A stretch of DNA of 64,000 bases. Origin: Aquilaria yunnanensis. Taxonomy: Eukaryota; Streptophyta; Magnoliopsida; Malvales; Thymelaeaceae. The notes under the pieces are model-generated. The model saw only the letters and a list, made by a program, of their open reading frames with translations. It did no database searches and was not told the DNA's origin. Each line of letters opens with the position of its first letter. Within the stretch, counting starts at the first letter, position 1. The translations under genes and the position numbers were made by a program. Below are positions 34,629-45,885 of this stretch, one piece after another. The DNA lies in the NCBI GenBank assembly GCA_039654915.1, contig CM077599.1, positions 70,586,001-70,650,000 on the forward strand, given 5' to 3'.

Positions 34629-36078
34629 TGAAGATTTTCAAGATCTTATGATAACATACTTTTATGTTAAAGTATGTTATCTACTCATATATATGCCACA
34701 TGCATATTTGTTCATTTGAATTCAACATGGATATAGATATACATAATACTAATTCTTTAACATATTATTCATGCAGTTGATATAACATGCTATATAAAAT
34801 ATCAATTTTACATACATGTTGTGTCAAATAAATCCTAGCATGCTACTAAGAACATTCATGTAAATAATTCAAACCTAGCATGCTACTAAACCAAGAGAGA
34901 ATGTGCACCTTTCTTCTTGGTTATCTTTGGTGAAAACTTGAGGGAGAACTTGATCTTAGAGGGGCACCTTGAAGCTTGAATAGAGATGAACAATCTCTAT
35001 GTAAATCCACCCACAATGCTCTCAAGAAGTGTTTAATATTTCGGCCTCTAAAGGAAATAGGAGGAGAACAATTTTCTCTCAAGAAAATGGAGCAAATAGA
35101 GTGCAAATTCGTGCTTAAAATGGCCAGCCACTAAAGGCTATTTATAGATGACCAAAAGGCACACCTTTACACCAAGAAAGGTGTCTTTTAAGCCAAAGAA
35201 CACTTCCTTTGGCTAAGGGTCATGTATGGTGGCGAAAATACATGTCTTTTAGCAAAGAAACACTTCCTTTAGCCTATAACCACCCATAACTACCTTATGG
35301 GCGAAAATACATGTCTTTTAGAGCCAAGGAACACTTCCTTTGGCCTATAACCACCCATAACTACCTTATGGGCGAAAATACATGTCTTTTAGAGCCAAGG
35401 AACACTTCTTTTGGCCTATAACCACCCCATAACTACCTTATGGCCGAATATACATGTCTTTTCACTCAAGGAACACTTCCTTTGGATGAAAGGACATGTT
35501 CTTTTAGCCAATAGTCATCTCTTTTGATGAAGAGACATACCTTTACACAAAAGATGTGTCTCTTGGTGGTTATGAGCTAAAAGCAAGGTGAGCTGGCACA
35601 AAGCTAGCTCACTATGCTACTTATGCACCATTGAGCTCCTTTGAGCTCCAACCAAGCACCATGAACTGAGGTCCAGCTCCTAGAGCTGACCTTGAGCTGG
35701 AGTTAGCTGCTCTCAGCTGAAGTGAACTGAAGTCCAGCTACACTCAGCTACCAGAAGCTGAAGTGAGCTGACTTGAGCTGACTTGAGCTAACTTGAGCTG
35801 AAGTCCAGCTACTTTGAGCCACTTATAGCTGAAGTGAGCTGACTTGAGCTAACTTGAGCTGAAGTCCAGCTACTTTGAGCTACTTATAGCTGAAGTGAGC
35901 TGACTTGAGCTGAAGTCCAGCTACTCTGAGCTACTTATAGCTGCAGTGAGCTGACATAAGCTAACTTGAGCTAAAGGGAGCTACTTCTAGCTGCCTTAGA
36001 TAGCTGTTAAAGCTAGAGTTAGCTCAATGAGTTCAAATCCTACCTTAAAAGGATCTTGGTGCGCCAAGAATTCCAACA
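34629..36078 (-). repeat. copia-1 5' LTR
   Basis: A complete LTR of 1,450 bp with TG...CA ends on the coding strand. It includes the CTATAAATAG TATA-like box (about 35138-35147), the 69-bp tandem units and the AGCT-rich array. Its outer tip holds a perfect 6-bp hairpin (TCTTGG-CGCA-CCAAGA) that is absent from the 3' LTR. Confidence 0.93.
35138..35148 (-). promoter_or_regulatory. TATA-like box of copia-1 5' LTR
   Basis: CTATAAATAGCC on the minus strand, a near-consensus plant TATA box, positioned about 510-520 bp before the primer-binding site. The promoter role is inferred. Confidence 0.6.
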
Positions 36079-36083
36079 CTTCA

Positions 36084-36968
36084 GTGTAAAGAAAGATTTA
36101 TTGAAAATCATGCATGATCATCTTATGTTCTAGATCCCAACCTTTGGAAGGCTTGTGGAAGATCCAATGTCCTCTTAAAGGCTAAAGTTGTACATTTCCT
36201 TTGGTGCCTGTGTCAAAATGTTGTGTCTTCCAATCTTAACTTGTTTAGAAAGAAATGTAAGCCATCCTCTTGGTGTCCCTTTTGTCCAGTGAACACATTG
36301 TGCTTATGTGTGATTAGACTATTTGTATCTAGTTTGCTTTGTTGGATTATGTGGTGCATAGAGAGCAAATCGCTTCATTTTTAGCTTGGTTGCATGAGAT
36401 GATTTCTTGTGTGTAGAGGAAGGATAACAGCTTCTTTTTTTTTCCAAAATTGGTTTTATCTGTTGGTTCATTTGGAAAGGGAGAAATGCAGCTATTTTTC
36501 GAGGGAAGCATTTGGAACATGTTTTTGTTATTGCTCTGGTTCAATCAGCTTTCTAAGAATATTGGAAAGAGAAGCCAGTGCATTCTTTCAAGTATACCCA
36601 TAATATTAGTACTGGTTTTTGGCAACATCCTCTTTCTAATGCTATTAAATTGAATATAGATGGTGCTTGGGATGCTAAGTCTGGTCATGTAGTTATTGGT
36701 ATGATCCTTCATAAGGATTCAAGGAACTTGCTTATAGCATAAGGTGTCTTTTGTATTGCTGCTAATGTAGATATTGTAGAACTCCTTGTTATTCGTGCAG
36801 GGGTTTGGAAAGTTACTAAATTGCATGTTAAACGTCTAATTGTGGAGACTGATAGTGAAGCTATTCTAGTTGCTATTGAGAAAGGAATAGTGGAGTGGGC
36901 TACCAAACCTCTTGTGGAAGATATTGTAAAAGCTAGAGAGCATTTTCAATAGTGTATCTTTTATTTAG
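36084..36968 (+). pseudogene. LINE remnant 1, segment b (zinc-binding and RNase H-like domains)
   Basis: The LINE reading broken at 27723 resumes here. Fragments in shifting frames match the zf-RVT region, then an RNase H-like (RVT_3) domain: LNIDGAWDAKSGHVVIGMI (the D of the DG start visible) and later RLIVETDSEAILVAIEK with the family's E-x-D-S signature. Several stops are present. It ends at the TTTAG target duplication (36964-36968) of copia-2 and continues at 42316. Confidence 0.78.
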
Positions 36969-37162
36969 TGTAGTAGATTGGCTAATTGGATGAGAATGTA
37001 TTTCTTTGTAAATATCTCCTATATGTTTATCCTTTCCTAAAGTCTATCTCCTAAGTGATAACATCAAGTTATGTAATCACCTATAAAAGGAGTCATGTAA
37101 ACTCAATACATTATATAGATGAAAAACATTCCCTATATTCCTCTTGCTATTGCCTCTCTTCA
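36969..37162 (+). repeat. copia-2 5' LTR
   Basis: A short 194-bp LTR from TGTAGTAGATTGG to CTCTCTTCA. It contains a TATA-like CTATAAAAGG at 37081-37090. The sequence ends immediately before the primer-binding site. Confidence 0.93.
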
Positions 37163-37174
37163 TGGTATCAGAGC
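37163..37174 (+). other. primer-binding site of copia-2
   Basis: TGGTATCAGAGC, complementary to initiator Met-tRNA, abutting the LTR end with no spacer. Confidence 0.95.
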
Positions 37175-37204
37175 AGGCTTTCCTACCCTGAGTCCGCTGC
37201 CACC

Positions 37205-40200
37205 ATGGCTTCCGAATCACCACAATCCTATACTACCTTATCATCTTCACCTATCATTCATGTCCAGTTTGAAACCACTAGCTTCAATGCCAGCATAATT
37301 CTTACCGAAACCAGCTATGACACATGGTCTCAAATCATCGAAATACATATTGCTGGTTGTGAGAAGCTCAATTTCATTATTGGGAACTCTCCTAAACCAA
37401 AACCGAATGAACCTTCTTATTCCAAGTGGTATGTCGAAAATCAGAAAGTTAAAAGCTGGCTGCTTACTTCAATGACACCAGAAATCATGAAGAGATATCT
37501 CCGTCTTCGCACTATACATGAGATTTAGAGCACCTTTGCTAAAACCTTCTATGATGGGTCGGATGAAGCACAGATGTTCGCTCTCAATCAACGAGCATTA
37601 TCACTTTGCCAATCAAGTCACTCTCTTCCTACTTATTATGGTCAACTTGTTGAGATATTTCAAGAACTTGATCACCGTGACAAAGTTAATATGAAAGATG
37701 CTGATGATGTTATTATGTATAAAGCCTTTGTTGAAAAACTGAGAGTCCATATTTTTTTGAATGGTCTTGACTCTGAATTTGAACAAGTGCAAAGGGAAAT
37801 CCTTTGGATAGATCTAAGTTTGGATCTCGAATGTGCATACGCATATGTTCATCGTGAGGCACATTGGAAGACACTCCTAAGTAATGATTTGACTACTCCT
37901 GATTCTATAGCTATGGTAGCCAAATGAAACAACCCACCCACTCGCCAAGCCAATAGTGGCACTTCTTCTACATCAACAACATCTCGCAGCTTTAACATAG
38001 GAAGTAAACAGTCTGGTTTGACTCAACATTGCACCCATTATGGTGGAACGGGACACATTCAAAGTCAATGCTATGACTTGATTGGGTATCTGGAATTGAG
38101 GGATCCTTCTAAAGCCCCAAAATGTAAAAACTAAAGGTACACAGAATGCAACAACAGCTGTCTCATCTTCTGCTGTTAGAACTAAACCTTCCCCACCAAA
38201 TGTGGGCGCATTGTATATCTCTTCAAATCTATCAAGTAAGTCTTTTAATAATTCTGGTAATATTGGGCCATGTACATGGATTATTAATCTTGGATCAATT
38301 GATCATATGTCTTTTAACACCACTTCTATGCGTGAACTAAAACCTCCCGATAAATTAATTGTTTCTATAGCAAATGGTATCGAGGCAGAAGTTATTGGTA
38401 AAGGCTATTTTTCTCTTGGCCAACTGAATTTGGATTCGGTTCTCGTAGTTTCATCTCTCAAACTCAATTTAATCTCAGTTTCTCAAATCATTATATCCTT
38501 AAACTACATTATAATTTTTTGGCCTGACCATTGTGTGTTTAAAGATATCAAGACAAAGAGGACGATTGGTTCTGGTACTAAAAAAGGGATGCTCTGCTAT
38601 CTTGATCTTTTGGCGTAAAGCTTAAGTGCATTGGCTCAGTTTGTATTTACTTCAAATGTGACTTTTTCTCTTGATATCTGGTTATGGGATAAACGCCTTG
38701 GACATGCTTCTTTTGGTTACTTAAAATATTTATTCCCTAGTCTTTTTTCAAAAACTTCTCCATCTTTGTTTAAATGTGAGATTTGTGAATTGGCAAAAAG
38801 CCACTGTGAGCCTATTCCAATAAGTTCAAATAAAAGTTCCTTGCTATTTATGCTTGTGCACTCTAATGTTTGGGGTCTTGCAAAGGTTTCAACAATAAAT
38901 GGCTTTTGATGGTTTGTCTCTTTTATTGATGATTATAGTCGTATGACTTGGGTCTGTCTTATGAAAATAAAATAAGAAGTTTACACTCTATTCAAACAGT
39001 TTTATTTCATGGTTGCATCACAATATAAACCTCTATTCAAGTGCTTTGCATGGACAATGAAGGAGAATTTGTCAATCATGAATTAAAATATTTTTTGAAT
39101 TCTCATGGAATCATTCATCAAACTACTTGTCCATATTCACCCTAACAAAACGGGGTTACAGAAAGAAAAAAGTGTCATCTTTTAGAAATGATTCGAGCAA
39201 TAGTTTTTGAAGCTAACATGCCACTGCATTACTGGGGAAAATCCTTTATAACTGCAGCTTATTAAATAAATCGCATTTCATCTTAAAGCCTAGATTTTCA
39301 TACCCCATTTGAAATGGTTAACCGTATTTTATCTCTACTACACACTCCAAACCTACCTTTAAAAGTTTTTGGCTGCACTACTTTTGTTCACATAGAAAAT
39401 CATTTTTGTCACAAACTTTAGCCTCGTGCACTTTGATGTGTTTTTGTAGGTTATGGCCTTCACCCAAAAGGTTATAAGTGTTATCATCCACCTACTCACA
39501 AGACTTATGTCACCATGAATGTACAATTCCATGAGCATCAAATGTATTTTTCCTGCAATTTCAATTGCAAGTTAGGGGGAGAAAAGTGATGACTTGTAGT
39601 CCCTCTATCCTATTTTATCTGAACTTGAGACAACAAAACTTGAACATAAACAACATGAACAAGTGGATACAACAAATGAGCAAATGGTGTTTGATAGTGA
39701 ACCATGTTATCACGACAATAGAGCCGCAGAAGAGGTACCACAACAATTGTCACATTTACTTGATGTTATTATACCACAAGAATCTTTTCCAAAAACCGAA
39801 CCTATTGAGGTAAATTCTAAACCTTCAATCCATGTTCTTTCAAATCGTACTATAAGAGGAGTTCCTAAAATTAACTATGAACCAATTTTAAATTCCACTC
39901 CTAAATATCCAATAAACAATTATGTGTCCTATCACAAGTTGGCAAAGGCATGTGAATCATTTGCCAATCAATTATTTACTGTACATATTCCTAATAATGT
40001 GTAGCAAGCCTTAAAAAAATCTAAGTGCAAGGATGCAATGAACAAAGAAATGAAATCTTGTCAAAAGAATGTTACATTGGAGATAGTGGAATTACCAGAA
40101 GGAAAAAAGCCTATTGGATACAGGTGGATTTACATAGTCAAGTACAAAGCTAATGGAGGCATTTAGCGATATAAAGCTCGATTGGTAGCTAAAGGGTACA

Positions 40201-42109
40201 ACTAAACATATGGAATTGATTATGCAGAAAGATTTGCACCAGTAACCAAGTTGAACACTATACGTGTTATCTTATCTTTAGCTGCTAATCTAGATTGGCC
40301 TCTACAACAATTTGATGTGAAGAATGCTTTCTTACATGGAGATCTTCAAGAAGAAGTTTATAATGGACTTACCTCCAGTATGCAAGCTACAAATGAAAGG
40401 AAGCAAACAGGTGTACAGATTGCTAAAGTCATTATATGGACTAAAACCATGGTTATTAAAATCGCATTTCAAGTTATAGAAACATACGTTTTTACGACTT
40501 TAGAGATGGAAGACGTTTAGAAACACAATAGAAACGCAACTCAGGTTATAAATGAGTAGAAACGTGTTTCTAGTCGTAGAAATGTAGAAACGTTGAGATT
40601 CTATGACTCTAGCCTTATTAGGTCAAATCTGTAAGGGAATATAAATTGGGACTAAATTGTACATTTTCGAAAGCTAGGGACTGGAGCTGTAATTACATGG
40701 GAGAAGGAATCAAGCGCAGCCTAATGCCAGTTCTGATCCTTTATTCTCCAGCGTGTTTCATAATACTCATATTATTTTTATAATTTTCAGTTAAGGCACC
40801 AGATGCGTGGCAATTTTACCAATGAAATTTTGGGTGCGAATCACATGTTGTTTCTGATACTTTTCTAAGACAATTTAAATAGTTTTATATTTTTCATAAT
40901 TTTTCTCTAAGTTTTTGTTTGTATTTTTTGTAGAGTTTTGTGACTCTACGACTTTTTACAACTCTACGACTCTAGAACAACCAAAATGACTCTAGGTAGA
41001 AACCCGTTTTTGACAACCTTGACTAAAACAGTCACCGAGGACTTGGTTTGGTAAATTCAAAAACTCAATGAAGGTGTTTGGGTATCGGCCTAATAGTTTG
41101 GATCACACACTCTTCATAAAGCACAATGAGGGAAAACTCACAATCCTTATTGTATATGTTGATGATATGATTATAATAAAAAATGATGTTGCTGAAAGGA
41201 TAGCCTTGCAAGAATATCTTTCTTAGGAATTCAAAATGAAAGACTTTGATCCTTAAAGTATTTTTTGGGAATTGAGGTTCTTAAATCGAAACATGGGATC
41301 TTCTTGTCACAGCGGAAATATACCATAGACTTATTGAGGGAAGTTGGCATACTAGCGTGCAAGTTGTGTGATACACTTGCTACTAAGAATATCAAACTGG
41401 GATTGTTTCCAGATCAGGTTCCTATAAATAAAGAACATTAACAAAGGCTGGTAGGTCAGTTGATGTATCTTTCACATATCAGACCTGACCTAGCGTATTC
41501 CCCAAGTGTTATGAGTCAATACATGCACTCACCAAGTGAAAAACATATGAAGGCTGTTCAACGCATTCTGCAATACCTGAAATCATTGCCAGAAAAAGGA
41601 TTTTGTTCACTAATATAGCATTTCTGTCTATTTAAGGTTATACTGACGTTGATTAGGCTATTTCCATCAATGATAGACGTTCAACTACAGGTTACTTAAC
41701 ATTTATTGGAGGGAATTTGGTCATATGGCAAAGTAAAAAGCAAAGAATTGTCGCCAGGTCTAGTGTCAAAGCTAAGTACAGAGGCATGGAAAAATGAGTG
41801 TGTGCACTACTGTGGATAAAAAATCTGATGTAGGAACTAGAAGTTCCATACACACTTCCTATGAAATTATACTGTGATAACAAGGCTGTGTGTGACATAG
41901 CTCACAATCCAATTCAACATGATCGAACAAAGCATGTGGAGGTTGATAGGGATTTCATCAAAGAGCAACTAAAGCCTGAGGTAATTAAAGTGTCTCACAT
42001 CCGGTTTGATGACCAACTTGCAGATATCCTCACCAAAGCAGTTTTAAGCAAAGCCTTCCATCAAGCTTTAGATAAATTAGGCATGCAAAACATCTATCGA
42101 CCAACTTGA
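37205..42109 (+). pseudogene. copia-2 gag-pol, heavily degraded
   Basis: The gag ATG at 37205 has a good context (CACCATGG). Gag runs with a stop at about 37526, then a knuckle-like HCTHYGGTGHIQSQCYDLIGY in which one Cys is replaced by Tyr. The protease site reads WIINLGSIDHM instead of the D-S-G-type motif, so it could not be active. GAG_pre-integrase (DKRLGHASFGYL), integrase, RT (LIVYVDDMIIIKN near 41150) and RNase H (LYCDNKAVCDIAHNPIQHDR...TKHVEVDRDFIKEQ) follow in copia order with many stops. The RT is split by an insertion at 40448-41020. The last frame ends just before the polypurine tract. Confidence 0.9.
40448..41020. mobile_element. MULE-like MITE inside copia-2 RT
   Basis: The RT reading ...KSLYGLK breaks off and resumes after a perfect 9-bp duplication GACTAAAAC (40439-40447 and 41021-41029). 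The ends are inverted: GGTTATTAAAATCGCATTTC on the left and, inverted, GGTTGTCAAAAACGGGTTTC on the right. Repeated words such as GACTCTACGACTC and GTAGAAACG occur inside. There is no coding capacity. Confidence 0.85.
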
Positions 42110-42116
42110 GGGGGAG
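42104..42116 (+). other. polypurine tract of copia-2
   Basis: ACTTGAGGGGGAG directly before the TGTAG start of the 3' LTR; the standard AGGGGGAG-type plus-strand primer of plant copia elements. Confidence 0.9.
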
Positions 42117-42310
42117 TGTAGGAGATTGGCTAATTGGATGAGAATGTATTTCTTTGTAAATATCTCCTGTATGTTTATCCTTTTTTAAATTCTATCTCCT
42201 AAGTGATAACATCAAGTTATGCAATTACCTATAAAAGGAATCCTGTAAACTCAATACGTAATATAGATGAAAAGCATTCCCCATATTTCTCCTACTATTT
42301 TCTCTCTCCA
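42117..42310 (+). repeat. copia-2 3' LTR
   Basis: A 194-bp counterpart of 36969-37162, beginning TGTAGGAGATTGG and ending CTCTCTCCA. Roughly 20 substitutions separate the two copies. Confidence 0.93.
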
Positions 42311-42315
42311 TTTAG

Positions 42316-42490
42316 TTCCAAGAAAAGCAAATGTTTGTGTTGTCTTCATTGCTAAGTCTTGTAAAAAGGAAATGAGAACAATAGAGTGGACTTCTATTCC
42401 TTCATCTCCTATTTCTTCTTTTATTCTACATGATGCCTTGTACAAACCCCCTTAGTTTGTTTGAATAAAATTCATCTTTCCAGCCAGAAA
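42316..42490 (+). pseudogene. LINE remnant 1, segment c (end of RNase H-like domain and tail)
   Basis: The frame continues from segment b across the copia-2 insertion with PRKANVCVVFIAKSC, the conserved VPR-x-(A/G)-N-x-x-A-H end of plant LINE RNase H domains, in which the usual Ala-His is replaced. It ends with a stop at about 42452, followed by TTGAATAAAATTCATC, a typical LINE 3' end. Confidence 0.78.
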
Positions 42491-42839
42491 GTTAACATAG
42501 GGGAAAGTCAGCGAGAGAACAGAACAAATTTGTAATTGGATAATTTATTATAAGTTTTTTTCTTTTCAAAATTTTTAATTGGGTATTATAAAAAAGAAAG
42601 ATAGATATGGATGAAAATTTAGCAGCATGTGAGAGATTAAAATATGGTAATTGACAAAATTGGTATTGTAATTAAAAAAAAAAAAGATATTCATTTTTTT
42701 TTTATGTTAGTTTTAAATTTTCACGTAAAACATTAAATATGTTAATTATAAAAAAATTAATTTTCGTTTTGCTACAAACAATTGCATTGAGGCAATTTTG
42801 ACTGAACATTATGAGAAAGATTAGATTTGACAAAATAAA

Positions 42840-43110
42840 ATTTTATACAATTGAAACACAGTTTTATTTAACAGGAACTTAATTTTTGACATAAGTATCT
42901 TAATTTCATGTAATATGAACCAATTTCATACATCATAAAACATGGTTCAATTTTGTGCATCATCTTAATTTTGTATAAGAGAAACACCATTTCATACAAT
43001 AGAAACTGAACTTCATGCAATATCATATCCATTTAGTACAATAGGGAACTAGCTTCATACATCAATATTCGAGTTTTTTATAATAAGAACTATTTCCATT
43101 CAATAAAGAT
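42840..43110. repeat. degenerate short tandem repeat
   Basis: Words like TTTCATACAATAGAAAC, TTCATGCAATA and TTTAGTACAATAGGAAC recur at roughly 25-45-bp spacing. No gene is associated; the open frame at 43126-43386 shows no known protein. Confidence 0.4.
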
Positions 43111-43549
43111 GTTAATTTCATATGTATGAATATCACTTTCCTACAAAAAAAATTTATATTATCAATCTCCATGCTAAAAAATGGGAATATAGTTTTATAC
43201 ATATGCATATCAGTATGTTACAACAAAGTTTATAGTTTTAACCTTCATACTCATGTAGCAAGAACTCAGTTTTATACAAAAACCAAACAAACTGATGTTC
43301 AAAATCAAGCAATAGATCACACTTCAAAAACTAAACCCATTAGTAGAATGATACTACAAAATGAATACAGGGGCCAAAATCCTTGATTCCTGACTTTAAC
43401 TTGATGAACCCAGCCACAAATCTTGCCGCATGGAATCAAACCCAACCATGATTAAATAAAACTCGCATCAAAATTATTCAGTTTTTTTTTTTTCGTACGA
43501 GGTGATGTTAAGTTTGTGCCAAATCAAACAATACAACACTAAAGATAAT

Positions 43550-43770
43550 GGCAAAAGAAATCGTGATACTACAACAAAATTCGCATAGAGCGATCAACTA
43601 TTTTGTAGCCAAAAGATGGTCAAAAGCCTGGTTGCTAAGAGCTACCCATCATCAGGTGGCAGAATTGGAAACCAAAGTCTATGGTCACCCGAACAATCAC
43701 TAAGGGCAACCTTTGAGAATAGTCACTACCTTGTGGCTATTAAGCAACTGAAACCAAATTGGAATTAAAA
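43550..43770. mobile_element. CACTA-like terminal fragment
   Basis: TACTACAACAAAATTCGC near 43567 resembles a CACTA terminus (CACTACAA-type). It is followed by subterminal-type words GGTCAAAAGCCTGGTTGCTA, GGTCACCCGAACAATCACTAAGG and AGTCACTACCTTGTGGCTA. No matching opposite end was found, so only a fragment is claimed. Confidence 0.4.
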
Positions 43771-44096
43771 AAATATTTTAACAAATTCAGTTCCAAATCT
43801 ACAATTCAAATCTATTGAAATTCTTTGAAATAATATGTTTTTCAATTTAGTAAGAAATTAACAGGTCCTTTTACTCTTCCGCAGCCATCAAATTTTCAGG
43901 GAACTCCATCAACTTAATTAGGGATCAGTCTAAAACCATACTCAGAAAATAAACTCCGTCCAAAGCACACCATATCCAAAAAATCAATCTGAAACAAAAA
44001 GAAACGTAAGGAAATAGTTAGGAATTGAACTTTAACTCAAGGTTTATCAAAATCTAAAAGGAATTTGAAGATAGTTTGATGCCCACCTTGGTGGAC

Positions 44097-44430
44097 ACTA
44101 CAAGAAAACTCTAAAATAGTGATCAGTTATTCAGTGGCCGAAGAGTGACTAATTTACTTTTAAGCAATAAAAAAATATAGTGGCCAGAATATTGTTAAAA
44201 GGCTAGTCACTAAGGTTGTGAGACCGTTTATTTTGGTTACTAGGAACCTGGTTGCTAGAAGCGGCCATCAAAGCGACCGAACTGGTGAACTGGTGACCAT
44301 TTTGAAACGGTAGCCAAATGGCCACCCAAAAGTAGGTTCTTCTTTTAGTCGACCATCCGCACAATCATTTCCTTAGCCACCATCAGAATAGTCACTCTCG
44401 CTGGTCACTTCACCCTAAATCTATTATAAT
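44097..44430. mobile_element. CACTA (En/Spm) terminal fragment
   Basis: It starts with the canonical terminus CACTACAAGAAAA. Many short subterminal words follow: TAGTGATCAGTTATTCAGTGGCC, AGTCACTAAGG, GGTTGCTAGAAGCGGCC, GGTGACCA and AGTCACTCTCGCTGGTCAC. This is the organisation of a CACTA end. The opposite end is not identifiable before the LINE sequence that begins near 44432. Confidence 0.6.
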
Positions 44431-44431
44431 G

Positions 44432-45058
44432 GGATCCATACAATGGTGCGTCTGTATGCTTGGACCAGTATTTCGTATGACATGGGTCGATTCCATTGAC
44501 AGTTAACCTATTTATTAGGAAGGCTGTACAGGGAAGGCTACCTACTAAGCAAAATTTGTTGGTTAGTGAAGCTTATATTCAAGATGACTTATGTTCTCTT
44601 TGCAACTCACAAGTGGAATTTGAAGATCATTTGTTCCTACAAGGCAAAGTTGCTGCTTTACTGTGGTTGGCAATAGTAAATTGGTGGTCTATTTATTTGG
44701 CATGGGATCTTCTGTCCAAGACATCATCTCCCAATGGCTATGGTCTTCAACACAAAGCAAGTTGGTCAAGCCTGGCAAGTTGTGGCGTTATTAATTATTT
44801 TACGGAAAGTTTGGAATGGGAGGAACAATAAAATCTTCAATGATCAAAAATTTCTCATTGGAGGCGGCATTATTTGAGGTTCAATCCTTAACTCACTTTT
44901 GGATAACGAACAAGGGAAACTGTCACCAATTATCCTTATACAAGTGGTGTTTAAGTCCTTTGTTAGCTTGTGATAACTGGTTGTGAGTTCTTGTTGTGTT
45001 TATCCTTGTTGCATTGGCTCTAATTGCATTTATGTGTTGACATTGCTGATTGCTAGGT
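44432..45058 (+). pseudogene. LINE remnant 2, segment a (zinc-binding RT domain)
   Basis: The open frame 44496-44831 has RKAVQGRLPTKQNLL followed by QDDLCSLCNSQVEFEDHLFL, the zf-RVT domain of plant LINEs with its C-x-x-C...H pattern; the final Cys of the usual H-x-x-x-C is lost. Downstream, in other frames, are a VWNGRNNKIFNDQKFL-like stretch and a LTHFWITNKGKL-like stretch, typical of the linker after that domain. It breaks at the TAGGT duplication of the LTR element at 45059. Confidence 0.78.
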
Positions 45059-45454
45059 TTTTAAGTACCCAAATTGAAGTAGAAATAGAGAAAAAGATAA
45101 AACTTAGTCCACATCGAAGGATCTTGACCTTCAGAAGTAAAAATGGAAAAGATATTGGTTTAATATGAGGAAAAACAAAGCTCCATAAAAACTAAAACTG
45201 GTGTATAATATTTCTCACCCCTAATGTAGGTTACAACAACAATATTTATAGTTACAATAGCTTAATCAATTGCTAAAATTAACTTAAAAAGGGAACTAAT
45301 TGATAAGAATAAATAATTTAAACCACAGACCCACTAATCCACTATCATGAAACTAACTACCTCGCATAATTCCTAAAACTAAGCTAACATTTATCCTTAT
45401 GAAACTAAAAATAAATTAAATTCTAAAAAGCTTATAAAAAATGTGCACCTAACA
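45059..45454 (-). repeat. 3' LTR of the small LTR element
   Basis: On the coding strand it begins TGTTAGGTGCACATT and ends GGGTACTTAAAA. The end is not the usual CA. It shares ATTGGTTTAATATGAGGAAAA, TAGGTTACAACAACAATATTTAT and CTTAATCAATTGCTAAAA with the other LTR. Confidence 0.8.
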
Positions 45455-45547
45455 CACTACCCCTTTGAGAGAAGACCTTAATACAGACAAATAAATACCC
45501 GGATCCGAAATTAACATGAGAACTCTTATATTATCTTCTGTTGACTA

Positions 45548-45885
45548 GTTTAGGTGCAATAGAGGATCTAGAAATTTTATAAAGGAGGTCCATAAGCATT
45601 TATAAATATTAAAATCAATATTAAATTTAAAAATTTGCATATGTAACATAAAATTTAAACTCATATATAATATAATGACGAAAAATTTTTGGAATAAAAC
45701 TTGAAAATGCTCAAATCTGGGATCTATTTTTTCTGTCTTTAATCAATAGATATAAATGAGGATCCATTAAAAAATTTATAGAGGATTCAATTGTTAAATT
45801 TTGTATTTATTATTAACATTTTTTTTTTGTAAAAAGGGGTTCATCGACACCTATATATATAATGTGGATCCGCCTTTGTTTATGT
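45548..45885. mobile_element. possible MITE inside the small LTR element
   Basis: CAATAGAGGATCTAGAAA at the left and, inverted, CAAAGGCGGATCCACATT at the right form weak inverted termini around an AT-rich interior. GGATCC-containing borders of this sort recur in plant repeats. No clear target duplication was seen, so this is tentative. Confidence 0.3.

Larger units (their letters stand above)
27724..36078 (-). mobile_element. Ty1-copia retrotransposon copia-1, nested in LINE remnant 1
   Basis: An 8,355-bp element in reverse orientation with target duplication CTTCA at 27719-27723 and 36079-36083. On its coding strand it starts TGTTGGAATTC (at 36078) and ends AATCTTCA (at 27724). The 5' LTR is 34629-36078 and the 3' LTR 27724-29050. 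A perfect Met-initiator primer-binding site TGGTATCAGAGC adjoins the 5' LTR (34615-34626). The coding region runs gag-protease-integrase-RT-RNase H, the copia order, and is broken by stops. The LTRs differ by only about eight substitutions plus a few indels, so insertion was recent compared with the other LTR elements here. Confidence 0.95.
36969..42310 (+). mobile_element. Ty1-copia retrotransposon copia-2, nested in LINE remnant 1
   Basis: A 5,342-bp element with 194-bp LTRs (36969-37162 and 42117-42310) beginning TGTAG and ending CA. The target duplication TTTAG lies at 36964-36968 and 42311-42315. A perfect primer-binding site directly follows the 5' LTR and a polypurine tract TTGAGGGGGAGTG precedes the 3' LTR. 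The LTRs differ at roughly 20 positions, about 10 percent, indicating an old insertion. The coding region is heavily broken and a 573-bp MULE-like element interrupts the RT. Confidence 0.95.
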
